A DNA stretch of 47,435 nucleotides from Thermoleophilaceae bacterium (GCA_025928265.1 JAICJV010000013.1:1-47435), one strand, 5' to 3'; positions 8,648-15,961 are shown, counted from the stretch's first letter. The notes: generated by a model not told the origin, from the letters alone. Numbers and translations: made by a program.

Positions 8648-9112
8648 ATGCCGCCCGAGGAAACGCCGCCACCTCTTCGCGCGTCAGACGCCGACAGGGA
8701 AGCCGCCGCCGAGCGGCTCCGTCAGGCGTGCCTCGAGGGAAGGCTCGACGCCGATGAGTTGGAGGAGCGGCTCGACTCCGCGTACGCGAGCCGCTTCGTC
8801 ACAGACCTGGAGCGGCTCACCGCCGACGTGACGCCCGCGTCGGCTCCGGCGCCAACTCCCTACGTTGCGCCGGCTCCCACGGGGCCGGTCACCAATGGTC
8901 TCGCCGTCGCATCGCTGACGGCGGGGATCGTGTGGCTGGGCTGGCTCGGCTCGATCGCGGCGATCGTGTTCGGCCATGTGGCACTCGGTCAGATCAAGCG
9001 CTCAGGCGGCAACGAGAAGGGCTCGGGCCTCGCGATCGCCGGTCTAGTCCTCGGCTACTGCGAGATCGGGTTCCTGCTGGTCGTGATGCTCGCCGCGGCC
9101 AGTCACGCCTAA
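8648..9112 (+). CDS. DUF1707 and DUF4190 domain membrane protein
   Basis: A 154-residue protein. Residues of about 12-58 (RASDADREAAAERLRQACLE, GRLDADELEERLDSAY) form a DUF1707 (SHOCT-like) domain, common in actinobacteria. A Pro/Ala linker follows, then two membrane segments of DUF4190 type (NGLAVASLTAGIVWLGWLG, FGHVALGQIKRSGGNEKGSG, LAIAGLVLGYCEIGFLLVVM). The role is unknown; such proteins are usually small inner-membrane proteins. The ATG at 8648 precedes the domain directly. It converges on the cupin remnant; the two stops share CTAA (9109-9112). Confidence 0.85.
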   Translation: MPPEETPPPLRASDADREAAAERLRQACLEGRLDADELEERLDSAYASRFVTDLERLTADVTPASAPAPTPYVAPAPTGPVTNGLAVASLTAGIVWLGWLGSIAAIVFGHVALGQIKRSGGNEKGSGLAIAGLVLGYCEIGFLLVVMLAAASHA

Positions 9113-9480
9113 CGCGCAACCGGGCGATACCCGCGCAGCCGGGCAACGGGCCCGAGCACGAACGCCGCGGCACGCTGGACGGGCCACGGCGGCGACGTGA
9201 CCCTGATCACGTCGGAGAATTCCGGCAGCATGACGGTGATCTGCAGCAGACTCGGCATCCCGTTGTCGTCGAGCTTGCCATCACGCGCGAGCGCGAAGAG
9301 CGTCTCGAAGAACTCGCGGGTGTTGAGGGCCGGGCGGAAGAACTGAACCGCGTGCGCGTCGTCGCTCCCGGGGTTCCAGAAGTGGTGGCGGATGTTCGGC
9401 GGGACCGTGATCTCGTCGCCGGGGCCGTCCGTCAGGAACCTCATCCGCTGGCCCGTGCGTGGGTTCGCGATCTCATCCAT
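9109..9480 (-). CDS. Cupin-family protein lacking the metal-binding core (internally deleted)
   Basis: A 123-residue open frame. The first 14 residues (MDEIANPRTGQRMR) resemble the start of actinobacterial cupins, and residues from about 18 on resemble the end of the same family (GDEITVPPNIRHHFWNPG, then FFRPALNTREFFETLFALAR and GMPSLLQITVMLPEF). Between them the expected strands with the first cupin motif (G-x5-H-x-H-x3-E) are absent: the protein jumps from RFL to TDGPGDEI. About 50 residues appear to be missing in frame. Only the second cupin motif survives, so normal metal binding is not expected. The frame is otherwise intact, so it may be a recent deletion or a functional short form. Divergent from the DUF3237 gene. 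Confidence 0.65.
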   Translation of the reverse strand: MDEIANPRTGQRMRFLTDGPGDEITVPPNIRHHFWNPGSDDAHAVQFFRPALNTREFFETLFALARDGKLDDNGMPSLLQITVMLPEFSDVIRVTSPPWPVQRAAAFVLGPVARLRGYRPVAR

Positions 9481-9505
9481 GAGTTGCAATTGACTCAGGT
9501 GCGGA

Positions 9506-9511
9506 GATACT
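9506..9511 (+). promoter_or_regulatory. -10-like hexamer GATACT
   Basis: GATACT lies 6 bases before the GTG at 9518 of the DUF3237 gene. Confidence 0.4.
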
Positions 9512-9517
9512 GCGCAG

Positions 9518-9988
9518 GTGGCCGGACTCGAACACGTCTGCACGATGCAGATCGACGTGGCGGCGGACATGCGCGACGCGGGCCCGGACGGGCCGTTCGG
9601 CCACCGCTTCCTCCTCGAGATCGTCGGTGGCGAGGTCACCGGTGAACGCCTCAGCGGGACGATCGCGAGCGGAGGCGGCGACTGGATGACGCTCGGGCGA
9701 GACGGCTGGGGCCGGCTCGACGTGCGTTTCGCGATGACCACCGAGGACGGCGCGACCATCACGTACTCGGGCAGCGGCCTGTTCGAGTTCACCGAGCCGG
9801 TCGTCGCGGCGCTCGGCGCCTCCGGGGCGACCGAGTACGAGGACCAGTACTACCGCACGACCGGGCGGCTGGAGACCGGGGATGCGCGCTACGGCTGGGT
9901 GAACCAGGCGCTGTTCGTGACCGAGGGCCGCCTGTCGCCGCGCACGACCGGCCGGGGTATCGAGGCGCGCATGCTGCGCCTGACGTAG
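9518..9988 (+). CDS. DUF3237 family protein
   Basis: A 156-residue protein of the DUF3237 (UPF0311) family, a small beta-barrel family of unknown function. Recognisable stretches are LEIVGGEVTGERLSGTI, GGGDWMTLGRDGWGRLDVRF, TTEDGATITYSGSGLFE and YGWVNQALFVTEGRL. The length matches the family. The GTG at 9518 is chosen because the conserved region starts within ten residues and GATACT lies 6 bases upstream. Neighbours give no clue: a divergent cupin remnant upstream, and efp 38 bases downstream with its own promoter. Confidence 0.85.
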   Translation: MAGLEHVCTMQIDVAADMRDAGPDGPFGHRFLLEIVGGEVTGERLSGTIASGGGDWMTLGRDGWGRLDVRFAMTTEDGATITYSGSGLFEFTEPVVAALGASGATEYEDQYYRTTGRLETGDARYGWVNQALFVTEGRLSPRTTGRGIEARMLRLT

Positions 9989-10013
9989 GCCGTCGGCCGC
10001 CACGGCGCGCGGC

Positions 10014-10019
10014 TACCCT
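10014..10019 (+). promoter_or_regulatory. -10-like hexamer TACCCT for efp
   Basis: TACCCT lies 7 bases before the GTG at 10027. No Shine-Dalgarno sequence is present, so a leaderless efp-nusB-xseB-ispA-dxs transcript probably starts here. Confidence 0.5.
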
Positions 10020-10026
10020 CCTACCC

Positions 10027-10587
10027 GTGATCAGCACCAATCAGTTCAAGAACGGAACCCACATCGACGTGGATGGCACCGTCTTCAAGATCGTCGAGTT
10101 CCAGCACGTCAAGCCGGGCAAGGGCGGCGCCTTTGTCCGCACCAAGCTCAAGCGCACGACCGACGGCAACGTCATCGACAAGACCTTCCGGGCGGGCGAG
10201 AAGTTCCGCCCGGTGCGCACCGAGACGCGCAAGCTCCAGTACCTCTACAACGACGGTTCGGACGCGCACTTCATGGACTCCGAGACCTACGAGCAGTTCA
10301 CGATCCCGCTCGCGCAGGTGGGAGACCAGCTCAAGTGGGTGCTCGAGTCGCAGGAGGTGGACGTTCTCTACATCGATGGCAGTCCGGCCGAAATCCAGGT
10401 ACCGAGCGCCGTCGAGATGGCCGTGACCGAGACCGAGCCCGGGCTGCGCGGCGACACGGCAAGCGGCGGCGGCGACAAGCCGGCCACGCTCGAGTCCGGG
10501 GTGAACGTGCGCGTGCCGCTGTTCGTGGACGTGGGCGACCGCGTGCGCGTGGACACCCGATCGGGCGAGTACGTCGCGCGCGCATAG
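10027..10587 (+). CDS. efp: Elongation factor P
   Basis: A 186-residue translation factor that rescues ribosomes stalled at polyproline. The N-terminal KOW-like domain has the loop HVKPGKGGAFVRTKLKRT with Lys32 at the tip, the residue contacting the P-site tRNA. The OB domains follow (YLYNDGSDAHFMDSETYEQ; EVDVLYIDGSPAEIQVP; VNVRVPLFVDVGDRVRVDT RSGEYVARA). No EpmA- or YmfI-type modifying enzyme is encoded nearby, which fits actinobacterial EF-P reported to work with an unmodified lysine. First gene of the efp-nusB-xseB-ispA-dxs run; the GTG start is supported by TACCCT at 7 bases. Confidence 0.97.
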   Translation: MISTNQFKNGTHIDVDGTVFKIVEFQHVKPGKGGAFVRTKLKRTTDGNVIDKTFRAGEKFRPVRTETRKLQYLYNDGSDAHFMDSETYEQFTIPLAQVGDQLKWVLESQEVDVLYIDGSPAEIQVPSAVEMAVTETEPGLRGDTASGGGDKPATLESGVNVRVPLFVDVGDRVRVDTRSGEYVARA

Positions 10588-10597
10588 GCACGGGCCC

Positions 10598-10981
10598 GTG
10601 CGGCGTAGCGATCAGAGACGGGCGGCGGTCGTTGCGCTCTATCAGCACGACGTCACCGGGCGGCCGCTCACGGAGGTCGTGCCGCGCGACGCGTCGCTAT
10701 TCACGAAGGAGCTCGTCGAGGGAGTCGAGGTGGAGCAGGAGGACATCGACGCGCTGATCGAGCGCTACAGCCAGGGCTGGACGCTCGAACGGATCGCGCC
10801 GGTGGAGCGCAACATCCTGCGCGTGGCGCTCCACGAGATGCTCCACCGCAGCGACGTGCCCGACGAGGTGGCCATCGATGAGGCGATCGAGGCGGCCAAG
10901 GAGCTGTGCTCGGCCGAGGCGCCGCGCTTCGTGAACGGCATACTCGGGGCCGTGCAGCGCGAACACAGCCACATGTCATGA
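10598..10981 (+). CDS. nusB: Transcription antitermination factor NusB
   Basis: A 127-residue all-helical RNA-binding protein that works with NusE in rRNA antitermination. Typical features: RRAAVVALYQHDVTGRPL at the N-terminus, WTLERIAPVERNILRVALHE in the middle and DEVAIDEAIEAAKELCS plus RFVNGILGAVQRE at the end. It starts with GTG 10 bases after efp, and its TGA overlaps the ATG of xseB (ATGA), so translation is coupled. The efp-nusB order is as in many Firmicutes. Confidence 0.95.
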   Translation: MRRSDQRRAAVVALYQHDVTGRPLTEVVPRDASLFTKELVEGVEVEQEDIDALIERYSQGWTLERIAPVERNILRVALHEMLHRSDVPDEVAIDEAIEAAKELCSAEAPRFVNGILGAVQREHSHMS

Positions 10982-11175
10982 GCGAGCTCGAGTCGATCGT
11001 GCGCGAGCTCGAAGACGCCGCTGCGCGCCTGCGAGAGCAGGACCTGGACGCGGACGAGGCAGCCGACCTGGTCGAGCGTTGCGCCGAGCTGGCGGGCCGC
11101 GCGGGGCAGGAGCTCGAGCGCGAGGCGCGTGCCACGCCCGGCGGCGAGCAGCCCGGCCAGGAGACGCTTCTCTGA
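10978..11175 (+). CDS. xseB: Exodeoxyribonuclease VII small subunit (XseB-like)
   Basis: A 65-residue, highly charged helical protein. Its helical-hairpin pattern (ELESIVRELEDAAARLREQ, then LDADEAADLVERCAELAGRA) matches XseB, and its place between nusB and ispA is where xseA-xseB lies in Bacillus-type operons. XseB binds the large subunit XseA to form exonuclease VII, which degrades single-stranded DNA. No xseA is present in this window, so the partner must be elsewhere or lost. Both ends are coupled: ATGA with nusB, and CTGA with ispA. The call rests on synteny as much as sequence, since the protein is short. Confidence 0.7.
   Translation: MSELESIVRELEDAAARLREQDLDADEAADLVERCAELAGRAGQELEREARATPGGEQPGQETLL
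11159..11164 (+). promoter_or_regulatory. Shine-Dalgarno AGGAGA deciding a CTG start
   Basis: AGGAGA lies inside the end of xseB, 7 bases before the CTG at 11172. This is the best ribosome-binding site near the ispA start and supports the rare CTG start codon. Confidence 0.55.
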
Positions 11176-12059
11176 CCGCCGAGACCGAGCAGGCCGCGTA
11201 CCCCGTCGAGCTCCAGGAGCACGTCGACCGCTACCTGGAGACCCTGCGCTTCGGCCGCGAGGCGGCCACCGCGGGCCTGGAGGAGGCGATGCGCTACTCG
11301 CTGCTCGCGGGCGGGAAACGGATCCGCCCGGTGCTCGCGCTGGCGACGGCGGAGGCGGTCGGCCTCGAGCCCGATCGCGTGATGCCGACTGCGGCTGCGC
11401 TCGAGCTGATCCACACCTACTCCCTGATTCACGACGACCTCCCGGCCATGGATGACGACGAGTTGCGCCGCGGTCAGCCCACCTGCCACGTCCGCTTCGG
11501 CGAGGACGTCGCGATCCTCGCTGGCGACGGCCTGTTCGCCGAGGCCATGCGGCTCGTCCTCGATCGGCAAGAGGGTGATCCGCCGCACGTGCTCGCTGCG
11601 TTACACGAGGTGGTGGACGCGGTCGGCGTCAGCGGAATGGTGGGCGGCCAGTACATGGACGTCGCGCAATCCGAGGGATCCAGAAGCGACATCCGCCACC
11701 TGCACGAACTCAAGACGGGACGCCTGATCGGGGCATCCGTCGGTGCCGTCCTGAGGCTGGGCGATGTCCTGGAACCTGCCACAATCACGTACCGCCGGTT
11801 CGCTGCGGAGGTCGGCGTCCTGTTCCAGATCGTCGACGACATCCTCGACGTGACCGGAGACGAGGAGGCGCTGGGCAAGCCGCAGGGCTCCGACGAACGA
11901 CATGGGAAGCGGACATACGTGAGCGTGTTCGGACTCGACAGGGCGCGCGAGCTCGCGGCGGAGTCCCATCGCAAGGCGCGCGCAGCGCTCGCGGAAACGG
12001 GTGGTCGGACCGCGCGCCTCGAACAGATAACGGACTACATCCTCACCCGACAGACATGA
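11172..12059 (+). CDS. ispA: Polyprenyl (farnesyl/geranylgeranyl) diphosphate synthase, probable CTG start
   Basis: Trans-prenyltransferase that condenses DMAPP and IPP into longer prenyl diphosphates. The first aspartate-rich motif is DDLPAMDDDELRRG (Asp88, Asp89, Asp94), the spacing typical of bacterial FPP/GGPP synthases; the second is IVDDILDVTGDEEALGKPQG. LLAGGKRIRPVL is the IPP-binding region. Chain length cannot be read from sequence. The start is unusual: no ATG, GTG or TTG fits near the expected N-terminus, while CTG at 11172 overlaps the xseB stop (CTGA), has AGGAGA 7 bases upstream and gives 295 residues, a normal length. A TTG at 11079 would add 31 atypical residues. The stop overlaps dxs (ATGA), the gene supplying its precursor pathway. 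Confidence 0.9.
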   Translation: MTAETEQAAYPVELQEHVDRYLETLRFGREAATAGLEEAMRYSLLAGGKRIRPVLALATAEAVGLEPDRVMPTAAALELIHTYSLIHDDLPAMDDDELRRGQPTCHVRFGEDVAILAGDGLFAEAMRLVLDRQEGDPPHVLAALHEVVDAVGVSGMVGGQYMDVAQSEGSRSDIRHLHELKTGRLIGASVGAVLRLGDVLEPATITYRRFAAEVGVLFQIVDDILDVTGDEEALGKPQGSDERHGKRTYVSVFGLDRARELAAESHRKARAALAETGGRTARLEQITDYILTRQT

Positions 12060-13999
12060 GTCTCCTCGAGAAGATCGACCGGCCGCAAGACCTCCACGAC
12101 CTGTCGGACAAAGAGCTCCAGCAGGTCGCGCAGGAGGTGCGCGAGCAGATCATCGACACGATCGGCGAGATCGGCGGCCACTTCGGCGCGAACCTCGGCG
12201 CCTGCGAGATCGCCGTCGCCATCCACTCGCTGCTCGACTCGCCGCGCGACAAGGTGCTGTGGGACGTCGGTCACCAGGCCTATCCGCACAAGATCCTCAC
12301 CGGGCGCCGCGACCGTCTCAACACGATCCGCAAGTACCGCGGCCTCGCTCCGTTCTGCTCGATCCCCGAGTCGGAGCACGACATCATGGGTGCAGGCCAC
12401 GCCTCCACCGCCGTCTCGTACGCGGTCGGCCTGAAGGAGGCGATGCGCCGGGGCTACGAGGAGGACGGCTACGTGGTGGCTGTCGTGGGCGACGGCGCGC
12501 TCACCGGCGGCGTGGCGTTCGAGGCGCTGTCCAACGCCGGTGGCATGGACCTGCCGATCGTGATCCTCGTGAACGACAACGGCATGTCGATCGCGCCGAA
12601 CGTGGGCGCGATGTCGCGCTACTTCAACCGGATCCGGCTGCACAGGGGACTGCACGAGGCGCGCGAGGACGCGGAGACCGCGTTGACCAAGCTCCCGCTC
12701 GGGATCGGCGAGCGGATCGAGCGTCTCGGGCCTCAGGTCAAGGAGTCGATCAAGGCGATGTTCGCGCCGGGCCTCTTCTTCGAGGAGCTCGACCTCGCCT
12801 ACGTCGGGGTGATCGACGGCCATGACGTCGGCGCGATCCGCGAGGCGCTGCGCGAGGCGATGGGCGCGGGCCGGCCGGTGGTCGTCCACTGCAAGACCGT
12901 GAAGGGCAAGGGCTTCGCGCCGGCGGAGAACGGCGGCCTCGAGGGCATGGAGAAGTGGCACGCGGCCAAGCCCGCCTCGATCGTCGATCGCGCTCCGGCG
13001 CCGCCGACCCCGAGGGACGTGACCGACCCCGCGCCGCCGGCCCCGCAGTACACGAAGGTGTTCGGCGAGTCACTCGTGCGCGAGGCCCGGCGGGATGAGC
13101 GCGTCGTGGGCATCACGGCCGCGATGAACACCGGCACGGGGCTCGACATCCTCCAGAAGGCGATCCCCGAGCGCTACTACGACGTGGGTATCGCCGAGCA
13201 GCACGCCGTCCTGTTCGCCGCCGGCATGGCGCTCGCGGGCGCAAAGCCGGTCGCGGCGATCTACTCCACCTTCCTCCAGCGCGGCTTCGACCAGATCGTC
13301 CACGACGTCTGCCTCCAGAAGCTGAATGTGGTCTTCGCGATGGACCGCGCCGGGCTCGTGGGCGACGACGGGCCCACGCACCACGGCGCCTTCGACATCT
13401 CCTACATGCGCTGTCTGCCGAATCTCATCCTGATGGCGCCGCGCGACGAGGCGATGCTCGGCGACATGCTCCACACCGCGCTGCTCCACGACGACGGCCC
13501 GGTCGCCCTGCGCTATCCGCGCGGCGAGGCCGAGGGCGTGCCGATGCCGAGCGAGCCGCGCGCGATCGAGATCGGCAAGGGCGAGGTTCTGCGAACCGGC
13601 GACCGCGTCGCGTTCCTCGGATACGGCTACGGAGTGCCGCTGGCGCTCGGCGCCGCTGAGAAGCTCTTCGAGCAGCATGGGATCGACGCCACCGTGGCGG
13701 ACGCCCGCTTCGCGAAGCCGCTCGACTTCGACCTGGTGCGAGATCTCGTGGCCGACCACGACGTGCTGGTCACGGTCGAGGAGAACGTCCTGGCCGGGGG
13801 ATTCGGCGCCGGCGTGGCGGAGGCGCTCGTCGACGCCGACCTGGCGGGCGAGGCCCGCCTGCTGCGGTTCGGCCTGCCTGACCGCTTCGTCACCCACGGC
13901 AAGCCGGCACTCCTGCGCCAGGAGGTGGGGCTGACGCCCGCCGCGATCGCGGAGAAGGTCGCCGACGCCGTGCTCGAGCCGCGCAGCGCGCTGGCATGA
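12056..13999 (+). CDS. dxs: 1-deoxy-D-xylulose-5-phosphate synthase
   Basis: A 647-residue thiamine-diphosphate enzyme that makes DXP from pyruvate and glyceraldehyde-3-phosphate, the first step of the MEP isoprenoid pathway. The N-terminal half has DKVLWDVGHQAYPHKILTGR and the ThDP motif GDGALTGGVAFEALSNAGG ending near LVNDNGMSI. The central transketolase-like domain has GIAEQHAVLFAAGMALAGAK with the catalytic glutamate and DRAGLVGDDGPTHHGAFD. The C-terminal domain ends in ENVLAGGFGAGVAEAL. Length is normal. It starts with ATG overlapping the ispA stop (ATGA), pairing pathway start and downstream prenyl elongation in one operon. A strong hairpin follows 46 bases after the stop. Confidence 0.97.
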   Translation: MSLLEKIDRPQDLHDLSDKELQQVAQEVREQIIDTIGEIGGHFGANLGACEIAVAIHSLLDSPRDKVLWDVGHQAYPHKILTGRRDRLNTIRKYRGLAPFCSIPESEHDIMGAGHASTAVSYAVGLKEAMRRGYEEDGYVVAVVGDGALTGGVAFEALSNAGGMDLPIVILVNDNGMSIAPNVGAMSRYFNRIRLHRGLHEAREDAETALTKLPLGIGERIERLGPQVKESIKAMFAPGLFFEELDLAYVGVIDGHDVGAIREALREAMGAGRPVVVHCKTVKGKGFAPAENGGLEGMEKWHAAKPASIVDRAPAPPTPRDVTDPAPPAPQYTKVFGESLVREARRDERVVGITAAMNTGTGLDILQKAIPERYYDVGIAEQHAVLFAAGMALAGAKPVAAIYSTFLQRGFDQIVHDVCLQKLNVVFAMDRAGLVGDDGPTHHGAFDISYMRCLPNLILMAPRDEAMLGDMLHTALLHDDGPVALRYPRGEAEGVPMPSEPRAIEIGKGEVLRTGDRVAFLGYGYGVPLALGAAEKLFEQHGIDATVADARFAKPLDFDLVRDLVADHDVLVTVEENVLAGGFGAGVAEALVDADLAGEARLLRFGLPDRFVTHGKPALLRQEVGLTPAAIAEKVADAVLEPRSALA

Positions 14000-14036
14000 C
14001 GAGCCGCGCCGTCCGCGGGCTGCCGTTTGCGGGCTG

Positions 14037-14146
14037 AAATAGAACGGCCCGCCGGGGAGGGCGGGCCGCTCTGAGGGAGGAGTACTGCTATGTAGGCGGT
14101 GAGGGGGAAGCTCACCGGCACATCGGCGTGATGAGGCTGCCGATGC
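14037..14146 (-). ncRNA. Candidate small RNA with C-rich loops and an anti-Shine-Dalgarno stretch
   Basis: About 110 bases read on the minus strand. A -10-like TAATCT (14159-14154) lies 7 bases before a predicted start at 14146. The transcript would then hold three perfect hairpins: CATCGGC/GCCGATG (14145-14139 with 14127-14121), CGGTGAG/CTCACCG (14117-14111 with 14103-14097; loop CTTCCCC) and the terminator stem GGCCCGCC/GGCGGGCC (loop CTCCCC) followed by a short U-rich tail. The linker between hairpins 2 and 3 contains CCTCC (14080-14076), complementary to a Shine-Dalgarno sequence. No open frame explains the region. C-rich loops are a design shared with 6C-type and other C-rich-loop regulatory RNAs, but I cannot show homology. 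Confidence 0.42.
14046..14067. terminator. Hairpin terminator shared by dxs and a candidate minus-strand RNA
   Basis: Perfect 8-bp stem: GGCCCGCC (14046-14053) and GGCGGGCC (14060-14067) with a 6-base loop. On the minus strand it is followed by GTTCTATTT, a modest U tract; on the plus strand no U tract follows. It may end transcription from both sides. Confidence 0.6.
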
Positions 14147-14303
14147 ACTAAGGAGATTACGTCTAACAACCGCGGATATGTGTGCGCGCACGCACATTTC
14201 CGCCGGAGTCCCCGCAAATAGCGCAAATAGGAGATGGGAGGACCGCCACCGCTGCTGGATCTGATGCAGCAGGCCGCGCGGTCCGAACGATCTCCTCGAC
14301 GGC
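14147..14303. other. Rest of the dxs-tlyA gap: palindrome and tandem repeat
   Basis: This part of the 316-base gap (14000-14315) has no convincing gene. It holds a palindrome TGTGCG-CGCA-CGCACA at 14181-14196 and a tandem repeat GCAAATAGC/GCAAATAGG at 14214-14231, the least GC-rich piece of the gap. Either could be a protein-binding site for the flanking RNA or tlyA promoters. Confidence 0.4.
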
Positions 14304-14309
14304 TACATT
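14304..14309 (+). promoter_or_regulatory. -10-like hexamer TACATT for tlyA
   Basis: TACATT lies 6 bases before the GTG at 14316. It probably starts a leaderless tlyA-nadK transcript. Confidence 0.5.
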
Positions 14310-14315
14310 CCGGGC

Positions 14316-15107
14316 GTGGCGAAGAGCCGGCTCGACCTACTGCTCGCCGAGCGCGGCCTGTTCCAATCGCGCTCACGGGCCGCTGCAGCGATCATGGCCG
14401 GCCAGGTACGGCTGGGAGGGGGAGGGGCGCGCGCGGAGAAGCCCGGGCAGATGGTGTCCCAGGATGTCGAGGTCACGGTCGAGCGCGGGGACGAGTACGT
14501 CTCTCGCGGCGGGGTGAAGCTGGCGAACGCGCTCGACGCGCTCCGCCTTGACGTGGTGGGACGCCGAGCGCTGGACGTCGGCGCTTCGACCGGTGGCTTC
14601 ACGGACGTGCTGCTCCAGCGCGGAGCGGATCACGTGGTCGCCGTCGACGTCGGGTATGGCGAGCTCCACTGGCGCCTGCGCGAGGATCCGCGGGTGACCG
14701 TGATGGAGCGCGTGAACGCGCGATCGCTCGACGGCTCGACGCTGCCGTACCGGCCCGACCTGGTGGTCGCCGATGTCTCGTTCATCTCGCTGCGCAAGGT
14801 CCTCCCGGCAGTCCTCGCTTGCGCGGACTCGCCGTTCGATTGCCTCGCGATGGTCAAGCCGCAGTTCGAGCTCGACCGCGAGCGCGTCGGGAAGGGCGGC
14901 GTGGTGCGAGACCCCGGCGACCGTCGCGACGCCCTCGTCGCAGTCGGCTTCGCCGCACAGGAGCAGGGATTTTCGGTCTATGGCTACGCGTCGTCAGGCC
15001 TCCCGGGTCCAGCGGGCAATCGGGAGACCTTCGTCTGGATCGGCTCGCCCGGGCGGCCCGGCGCCGTCGACGTCGCCGAGGCCGCCACGGAGGCCGAGCC
15101 CGCATGA
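14316..15107 (+). CDS. tlyA: TlyA-family rRNA 2'-O-methyltransferase
   Basis: A 263-residue S4 plus FtsJ/RrmJ-like protein. The S4 RNA-binding domain covers about residues 3-65 (SRLDLLLAERGLFQSRSRAA). Next come YVSRGGVKLANALDAL and the SAM-binding motif ALDVGASTGGFTDVLLQRGA, then DLVVADVSFISLRKVLPAVL and MVKPQFELDRERVGKGGVVRD. In Mycobacterium TlyA methylates cytidines in 16S and 23S rRNA and affects capreomycin susceptibility; the Bacillus homologue is YqxC. GTG start, supported by TACATT at 6 bases. The stop overlaps nadK (ATGA), as in Mycobacterium. Confidence 0.93.
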   Translation: MAKSRLDLLLAERGLFQSRSRAAAAIMAGQVRLGGGGARAEKPGQMVSQDVEVTVERGDEYVSRGGVKLANALDALRLDVVGRRALDVGASTGGFTDVLLQRGADHVVAVDVGYGELHWRLREDPRVTVMERVNARSLDGSTLPYRPDLVVADVSFISLRKVLPAVLACADSPFDCLAMVKPQFELDRERVGKGGVVRDPGDRRDALVAVGFAAQEQGFSVYGYASSGLPGPAGNRETFVWIGSPGRPGAVDVAEAATEAEPA

Positions 15108-15961
15108 AGGCGCCCGAGACCATCACGCTGATCACGCATCAGTACCCCGAGCAGACCGGCGATGCCGTCCACTGGGTGATCGACCGTGCGTGCGACGCGG
15201 GTATCGAGGTGCGGCTTCCGCGCGAAGAGGTGAGCAAGCACGGGCTCGTCGAGCGCGAGGGTTGCGTGCTCGGCGCGGAGGCCGACGGGGAGACCGACCT
15301 CGTGATGGTCCTCGGCGGCGACGGCACGATCCTCACGTCGCTGCGGACGTTCGCCGATCGCCGCGCGCCGGTGTTCGCGATCAACTACGGCGCCATCGGC
15401 TTTCTCTCGACCGTGGACCACGGCGAGCTCGCGCGCGGCGTCGACCTGGCGCTCGCCGGCGACTTCGAGCTGCTCGAGATGCCCGGGCTCGCGATCGACG
15501 TGGAGGGGCAGCGGCGGATCGGCGTGAACGACATCTCCTTCCACCGGCGTCCGCACTCGCGCGTGGCGGAGCTCGAGTACCTCGTCCAGGGCGAGCAGCT
15601 TGGGCATGTCCGCTGTGACGGACTGGTCGCATCGACGCCGGTCGGGTCGACCGGATACAACCTCGCGAACGGCGGTCCGGTGCTGGCATGGGGCGTGGAG
15701 GGGTTCGTGGTGTCGTTCATCGCGCCCCACACGCTCACGGCGCGTGCGCTTGTGGTCGCGCCGGGCGACACGCTCACCGTCCTCAACACGTCCGAGCGCG
15801 ACGACGTGGAGGTCACGACGGACGGCCGCACGGTGACCGATCTCGCGCCGCGTCGCCAGCTCGACGTGACGTTCGAGGACGGCGAAGTGCTGCTGGCGCA
15901 GATCCCGGGCTCGACCTTCTACCACCGCTTCCGGGACAAGTTCGGCCGGCTCGCTTATTGA
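15104..15961 (+). CDS. nadK: NAD kinase
   Basis: A 285-residue enzyme phosphorylating NAD to NADP. The diagnostic GGDGT is at residues 71-75 within MVLGGDGTILTSLRTF. INYGAIGFLSTVDH, GVNDISFHRRPHSRV and the conserved CDGLVASTPVGSTGYNLANG follow, with FIAPHTLTARALV near the end. The ATG at 15104 overlaps the tlyA stop (ATGA), and the start gives a normal N-terminus (MKAPETITLITHQYPE). The tlyA-nadK-recN order is conserved with Mycobacterium. The gap after it carries repeats and the recN SOS box. Confidence 0.96.
   Translation: MKAPETITLITHQYPEQTGDAVHWVIDRACDAGIEVRLPREEVSKHGLVEREGCVLGAEADGETDLVMVLGGDGTILTSLRTFADRRAPVFAINYGAIGFLSTVDHGELARGVDLALAGDFELLEMPGLAIDVEGQRRIGVNDISFHRRPHSRVAELEYLVQGEQLGHVRCDGLVASTPVGSTGYNLANGGPVLAWGVEGFVVSFIAPHTLTARALVVAPGDTLTVLNTSERDDVEVTTDGRTVTDLAPRRQLDVTFEDGEVLLAQIPGSTFYHRFRDKFGRLAY

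Noticed and set aside
14076-14095. A strong Shine-Dalgarno-like GGAGGAG followed at 7 bases by ATG TAG (a start-stop element) on the plus strand
   Set aside because: The only peptide would be one residue. The purine run is better explained as the complement of CCUCC in the candidate minus-strand RNA.
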